Below are positions 7,552 through 11,112 of a stretch of 11,112 nt of DNA, one piece after another. A model generated the notes under the pieces. That model was not told the DNA's origin. It searched no databases and worked only from the letters and a program-made list of their open reading frames with translations. Positions within the stretch are counted from its first letter, which is position 1, and the number at the start of each line of letters is the position of its first letter. The stretch is from the NCBI GenBank assembly GCA_026770595.1, contig MU634616.1:1-11112 (forward strand), written 5' to 3'. Source of the stretch: Ochromonadaceae sp. CCMP2298. Taxonomy: Eukaryota > Sar > Synurophyceae > Ochromonadales > Ochromonadaceae. Made by a program: the position numbers and the translations under genes.

Positions 7552-9974
7552 ATGGAAGCGCTTCTACAGCAGCACCGATTGACCGAACTCTCTGCCTCGC
7601 TCAAAGAACTCCGCGTGCTGGACTTGCACGATCTGGTGGACCGCCAAGACGACGTCGTCCAGGCCCATGCACACCTGAAGACCGTGCAGAAACTAAAACT
7701 GCAGAAACTGCTGAAAGAAGCGGAAGATGTGGAGTCGCAGCTGCCAGTGGAGTACGACGAGGAGCCACTGCTGCTGAGCGAGGCGGCACTTGGTGATGTT
7801 GCGCTGCGGGAGGCTTATCGCTCCGAGTGCTGGCAGCTGAGGAAAAAGGCGGAATGGCTAATGCAAGAACGACCAAGGGACAGGTAATAACGTACAATGT
7901 AAACTGCTGCACAAACTCTCCTTCTTTAAATTCTAGCACACACACTTACACATGTACAGAATCCTCAAGCCCCTAGATAAGCAGAGGATGGAGGCGTCAA
8001 AAAACAACCACCAGACCACTGCAAGGCGGCTGAGAGGGTTGCTGGTAATGCGGGGAGAAAACGTGACAAAGATCGACGCTAAGATGGCAAATTATAAGCC
8101 TAAAATGACTCCGCTTGGTGGAAAGGGGTGGAAGGGACAGAAGGTGCGCTTTCGGGAGCCAATTGAAGAAACTATACCGGTAGTTGCAGAGACAAAAGGT
8201 GATAATAGTCACAACTACAGCAGTAGAAACTATAATAATTGAGTACCTGTAGCAGCAGTAGTAGTTTTAGTGATAGTTGTTACCTGATTACATGCATAGA
8301 GACAGCAGCAGAACCTATTTCGTTTGCAGTAGCTATTATCTATAACGATCCATTCTCCTCTTCTCCTCACACTGCGCAGCGCTCGAAGCAAAAGCCGCCG
8401 GTCCCAGTGCCGCGAATGCTGAGCAGCCCACCACAAACTCAGCACACGTACAAGAGCCGCACTCCGATAAGAGCACAGAGACGATGGTCGGCGCAGGTAT
8501 AACCTATTTGTGGAAAACCATAACTGGTGCTCCAACTGGCAGAGACGTGCAGCAGGAGCCTCAGCAGCAGCACAGCCACCCCGATGGAAATAATCAGCAG
8601 CCGTCTTGCGCTCATGCTGCCGCCTCCAAAACCAAGAAACTCTCAAAAAAGCAACTGAGGGAGCAGCATCAAGAGAGAGAGCAGCAGAAGGAACAGCAGC
8701 AGCAGGACCAGCAGGACCAGCATGGGGGGCAGCAGCAGGAGCAGCAGCAGCAGCAGGAGCAGCAGCAGCAGAGGGAGCAGCAGGACCAGCATGGGGGGCA
8801 GCAGCAGCAGCAGCAGCAGCAGCAGAGGGAGAAGCAGGACCAGCATGGGGGGCAGACGCAGGCACATCACCAGTTCAAGCAAGAGAAGCCGATGCAGCAG
8901 GATCAGAAGTTGGAGAGAAAGCAGCCACCAGTGCGTCTGTCTCTGCCACTACCCCTGCCATTGAAACTGCCGCGTCCACAGCCACCCTCCCTGCCACTGC
9001 CACCTCCATATGGGGAATGGATTTTGGGGGAAATTAGTGGGGAGTCGCGCTCATATCCTGTGGGCCAACTGCTATGCGAGTCAAACAAAGAGCCAGAGCT
9101 AGAGCCCCAGCAGCAGGAGCGGGACCAAGAACCAGAGCCCGAGCCCGAGCCCCAGCAGCAGCAGAGTGTACAGGAGCGGGAGCAGGAGCCACAGCATGAC
9201 CATATGCCGCACTTCACAAGGCAGTCTTCGCAGTGCGGCCAGCCTCAGCTTGTGGACCCACCCACGCAGCAGGGATCGCCCATGGAGCAAGAGCAGCAGT
9301 CGGAGAGCCACCAGCAGATCGACTCCAATGTGCAGAACAAAAGGAAGTATGAGCAGCAACAGGGGCAGCAGCAGGTTCAGCAGCAGCAGCAGCAGCAGCA
9401 GCAGCAATCGTGGATCCCATCTCCTCCGCATACAGCATCCACTCAGAACAACAGCCTCCACCCGCAGCCGCTATCAGAGCCCCCCTCCCCCACCTCTCTT
9501 TGCCAGCAGCGAGAGCAGCAGCAGCAGTTGGACGAGCGCCTCTCGGCACCCCGCTACAAGCGCTCTAAGTACACAGCTGATGTGCAGATACAGCGAAAGG
9601 AACTGGAGAGACAGCGAGTCTCCTGCTCCGATACGTACGCCCTCCACCACCAAAGCATTGTTGGAATCAAGAGGCAAAGGCGCACCTGCAAGAGCACCTT
9701 GGCCAGGTGTGTTGATGAGCTGGGGACGATCAGGCAGCAGCACCGACAGAACATAATCGCGATCGAGCATGGCGATATATTGTGCTTGGAGTGGAGACGT
9801 GCAGAGGATCGCCTACTTCAGCGCTGGAACGATGAAGTGCTTCGGAAAAAGAACCTGGTGGGGTGGCTGGATGACTGCAACCAAGGCTACGATTCATTCA
9901 AAGAGAAGGCTAATGCGTGCGATCTCGAGATGAGGGGTATCCTACAGAAGCTGGACGCACTGGAGGAGTGCTAG
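7552..9974 (+). CDS. Polyglutamine-rich protein with N-terminal SAM-like and C-terminal helical regions (721 aa)
   Basis: Three exons: 7552-7883, 7960-8198 and 8380-9974. Intron 1 (76 nt) has donor CAG|GTAATA and acceptor TGTACAG. Intron 2 (181 nt) has donor AAAG|GTGATA and an acceptor after CTCCTCTTCTCCTCACACTG. Phases 2 and 1 agree, and the total of 2166 nt gives 721 residues plus TAG. Residues 1-65 resemble a SAM-type helical module (LKELRVLDLHDLV, then VQKLKLQKLLKE). Residues 90-170 are basic and helical, including GGKGWKGQKVRFREP. Residues 245-545 are Gln-rich, with three DQHGGQ repeats (near 303, 326 and 344), a Leu-Pro stretch (LSLPLPLPLKLP), Glu-Pro repeats and a ten-Gln run. The last 130 residues are charged, helical and repeat-free (RKELERQR, DRLLQRWNDE, LQKLDALEEC), probably a coiled coil. 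I do not recognise the family; a scaffold or transcription-associated protein would fit. If intron 2 were retained, exon 2 would end at a TGA at 8240-8242 (204 aa), with a separate reading from 8484. The phase match favours one gene. Confidence 0.75.
8676..8836 (+). repeat. Imperfect CAG-repeat block with three GACCAGCATGGGGGGCAG units
   Basis: Within exon 3 of the polyglutamine gene, CAG triplets are interspersed with GAG, AGG and three copies of GACCAGCATGGGGGGCAG. The block encodes runs of Gln broken by Glu, Arg and the motif DQHGGQ. The higher-order repeat suggests growth by unequal exchange of a whole block and not only by slippage of single triplets. Confidence 0.9.
9378..9407 (+). repeat. 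Uninterrupted CAG tract (nine CAG plus one CAA)
   Basis: A pure triplet run encodes ten consecutive glutamines in the polyglutamine protein. Uninterrupted CAG runs of this kind are prone to length change by slippage. Confidence 0.95.
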
Positions 9975-10565
9975 TCAGTTGGTGGGAAAGGTATGGTGGG
10001 ATAAGGTATAGCGGATTAGGGTAAAGCGTGATAGTGCATGGCGGGATAGGGCATGGTGGGTGCTGCAGTGCATGGCGGGATAGGGCATGGTGGGTGCTGC
10101 ACTGTTCTGCTGCTCTGCTTGGTCGCTGCTGCTCTGCCGCTTCGCTGCTCCGCTACACATATATCCCTACTGCACACATTGCATATTGTAACAATGCATG
10201 TATACATATTCACCGCCTACGACAAAGCTGGGTATGCATATCATGCTACTAGTCCTAGCCACTCTACGCGCATTGTAGCACAGCGCAGTACTAGTAGCAC
10301 AGTACATATGTATACTTTTTCTACCCAACTACACGTAAGGGTATAATAATCGGGTAATAATCGTGTATCTGCATTTTTGTGAACAATTTTAAAGTGAGCG
10401 ATAATACTTGGGCATCGCACTCAGAAAACTGGTACACTCTACTCAATACACTACACTCTACTCAGAATAGTACGCGCTAATCAGTACAGTACTAAAAATA
10501 GAAAAATGGGATCCATTTGACTATGCCTCTACCCCCACACACTCAGTCTCAGTCTCGGTCTATCA
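9975..10565. other. Non-coding stretch downstream of the polyglutamine gene
   Basis: Apart from the 34-bp tandem repeat at its start, I see no gene. From about 10180 the sequence turns AT-rich, with simple motifs (CTACTC, AGTACTAG, GGGTATAATAATCGGGTAATAATCG). The 3' untranslated region of the polyglutamine gene should lie in the first part; a TGTAA near 10187 could be a polyadenylation signal if the organism uses the green-algal motif, but this is unproven. Confidence 0.5.
10034..10101. repeat. Two perfect 34-bp tandem copies
   Basis: The unit begins GTGCATGGCGGGATAGGGCA and ends GGTGGGTGCTGCA; copy 1 is 10034-10067 and copy 2 is 10068-10101. Weaker GGTATGGTGGGATA-like and GCGGATTAGGGTAAAGCGTGATA-like sequence precedes it at 9990-10033, so the tract is probably the intact end of a longer, decayed array. 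Each unit contains a near-repeat of CATGG. Confidence 0.9.
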
Positions 10566-10715
10566 ATCTCCCGATGAATATCTCGATCTCCCCCCCCTCT
10601 CACTAACTGCTTCCTTGACTCTCTCTGTGTTTCTGTCTGCTCTCTCTGCGAATGTCCCCCACTGGCCACCCATAACAACATAACATACGCCATATTCCCC
10701 CCCCATAGGCCTTAC

Positions 10716-10874
10716 CTGCCAGTTGGCGGAATCGGCCCACCTCTGCACGTCTAGCTCCTGCGCCTGCGTGGGTCCCTCTGCCTCTGCCAGTTGCCGGGTC
10801 TGGTGTCGAGGGGGGGGCTGCAGAGGCCCTACTCCCCTATAGTTCAACAGTAGGTGCCACGGGGGCTGGGTCTC
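10716..10874 (-). other. Second copy of the exon-like segment ending in a strong donor
   Basis: This is the same sequence as 2789-2947 on the other strand, with the CAG|GTAAGG donor preserved at 10716/10715. Because the arms are nearly identical throughout, its conservation says nothing about coding use. Confidence 0.25.
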
Positions 10875-11090
10875 TTACTGCTGCCCTCTTCTGGGCGAGG
10901 AGAGGAAGGCCCGCAGCCTCTCCACGCTCTCCACGTCCACAGGCTTGGGAAGCACGTCGTCAGCCCTGCAGCTGATGAAGAAGTCCTCGTTCTCCTGCAT
11001 CATAACATTGCCAGTCCCGCCGATGACGAAGCAGGAGCAGCCCTGCCCCCTCAGCAGCCTCGTGGCGCCGGGCCCGTTGAGCACCGGCAG
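10875..11090 (-). pseudogene. C-terminal receiver-domain fragment, second copy (possibly the last exon of a gene beyond the window)
   Basis: It reads like the left copy from LPVLNG to the TAA at 10877-10875, with two changes: the conserved GVTGN strand is GGTGN here, and an extra Met codon gives NVMMQEN. Upstream exons with the phospho-acceptor Asp, if they exist, would lie right of the window. As in the other copy, a C/T-rich tract abuts LPVLNG with no AG acceptor. The Val-to-Gly change in a buried beta strand suggests this copy is also decaying, but an intact gene extending rightward cannot be ruled out. Confidence 0.6.
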
Positions 11091-11112
11091 GGAGGAGGGG
11101 AGAGGGAGTAGA

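Larger units (their letters stand above)
10566..11112 (-). repeat. Right arm of the long inverted duplication (runs off the window)
   Basis: Reverse complement of the left arm at 2554-3146. Position x in one arm matches 13666 minus x on the outer side of the ATG indel and 13663 minus x on the inner side. The arm lacks the extra 41-bp tandem copy seen on the left. It still matches at the last base of the window, so the true end lies further right. Confidence 0.9.

Noticed and set aside
8230-8865. Minus-strand Ala/Pro-rich and Leu-rich open frames opposite the CAG tract
   Set aside because: CAG repeats give long open frames in all three antisense readings (Ala, Leu, Cys/Ser); no start context, introns or domain support them.
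10180-10560. tRNA or small RNA gene in the AT-rich right intergenic region
   Set aside because: I could not find a cloverleaf with matching acceptor stem, T-loop and anticodon arm; only short palindromes such as AGTACTAG-like motifs occur.

Overview
The window is nuclear DNA from a eukaryote, most likely a protist or alga. Its genes are split by short GT-AG introns (about 68-272 nt), it is rich in microsatellites, and it carries a von Willebrand A / alpha-kinase protein, a family found in Dictyostelium and other protists and fungi. No bacterial operon structure, rRNA, tRNA or CRISPR array is visible. The species cannot be named from the sequence.

Layout, left to right. (1) 72-1410, minus: an incomplete gene for a predicted multi-pass membrane protein, with two coding exons; further exons lie left of the window. 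(2) 1640-2477, plus: a two-exon gene for an unrecognised 204-residue acidic, disordered protein with a compact charged C-terminus. It shares a 229-bp divergent spacer with gene 1. (3) 2554 to about 3146: the left arm of a long inverted duplication. It contains the C-terminal part of a two-component receiver domain, ending in a stop codon. (4) About 3147-3643: non-coding, with a perfect 5 x 8-bp alternating purine-pyrimidine repeat. (5) 3644-7246, minus: an 11-exon gene that splices in frame to a 725-residue protein with an N-terminal SAM-like segment, a VWFA domain and a C-terminal alpha-kinase domain. Its catalytic and zinc-binding residues are present. (6) 7552-9974, plus: a three-exon gene for a 721-residue protein with an N-terminal SAM-like segment, a CAG-repeat-encoded polyglutamine middle and a helical C-terminus. 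(7) 9975 to about 10565: non-coding, with two perfect 34-bp tandem copies. (8) About 10566-11112 (running off the window): the right arm of the inverted duplication, on the opposite strand.

Two points are of most interest. The arms, about 590 and at least 547 bp and almost identical, flank a 7.4-kb segment holding exactly two complete genes, the kinase and the polyglutamine protein. Those two genes are transcribed divergently from one 305-bp spacer, and their N-termini look alike. This suggests a functionally linked pair that can be moved or inverted by recombination between the arms. That interpretation is inference; the splice structures and the arms are read directly from the sequence.
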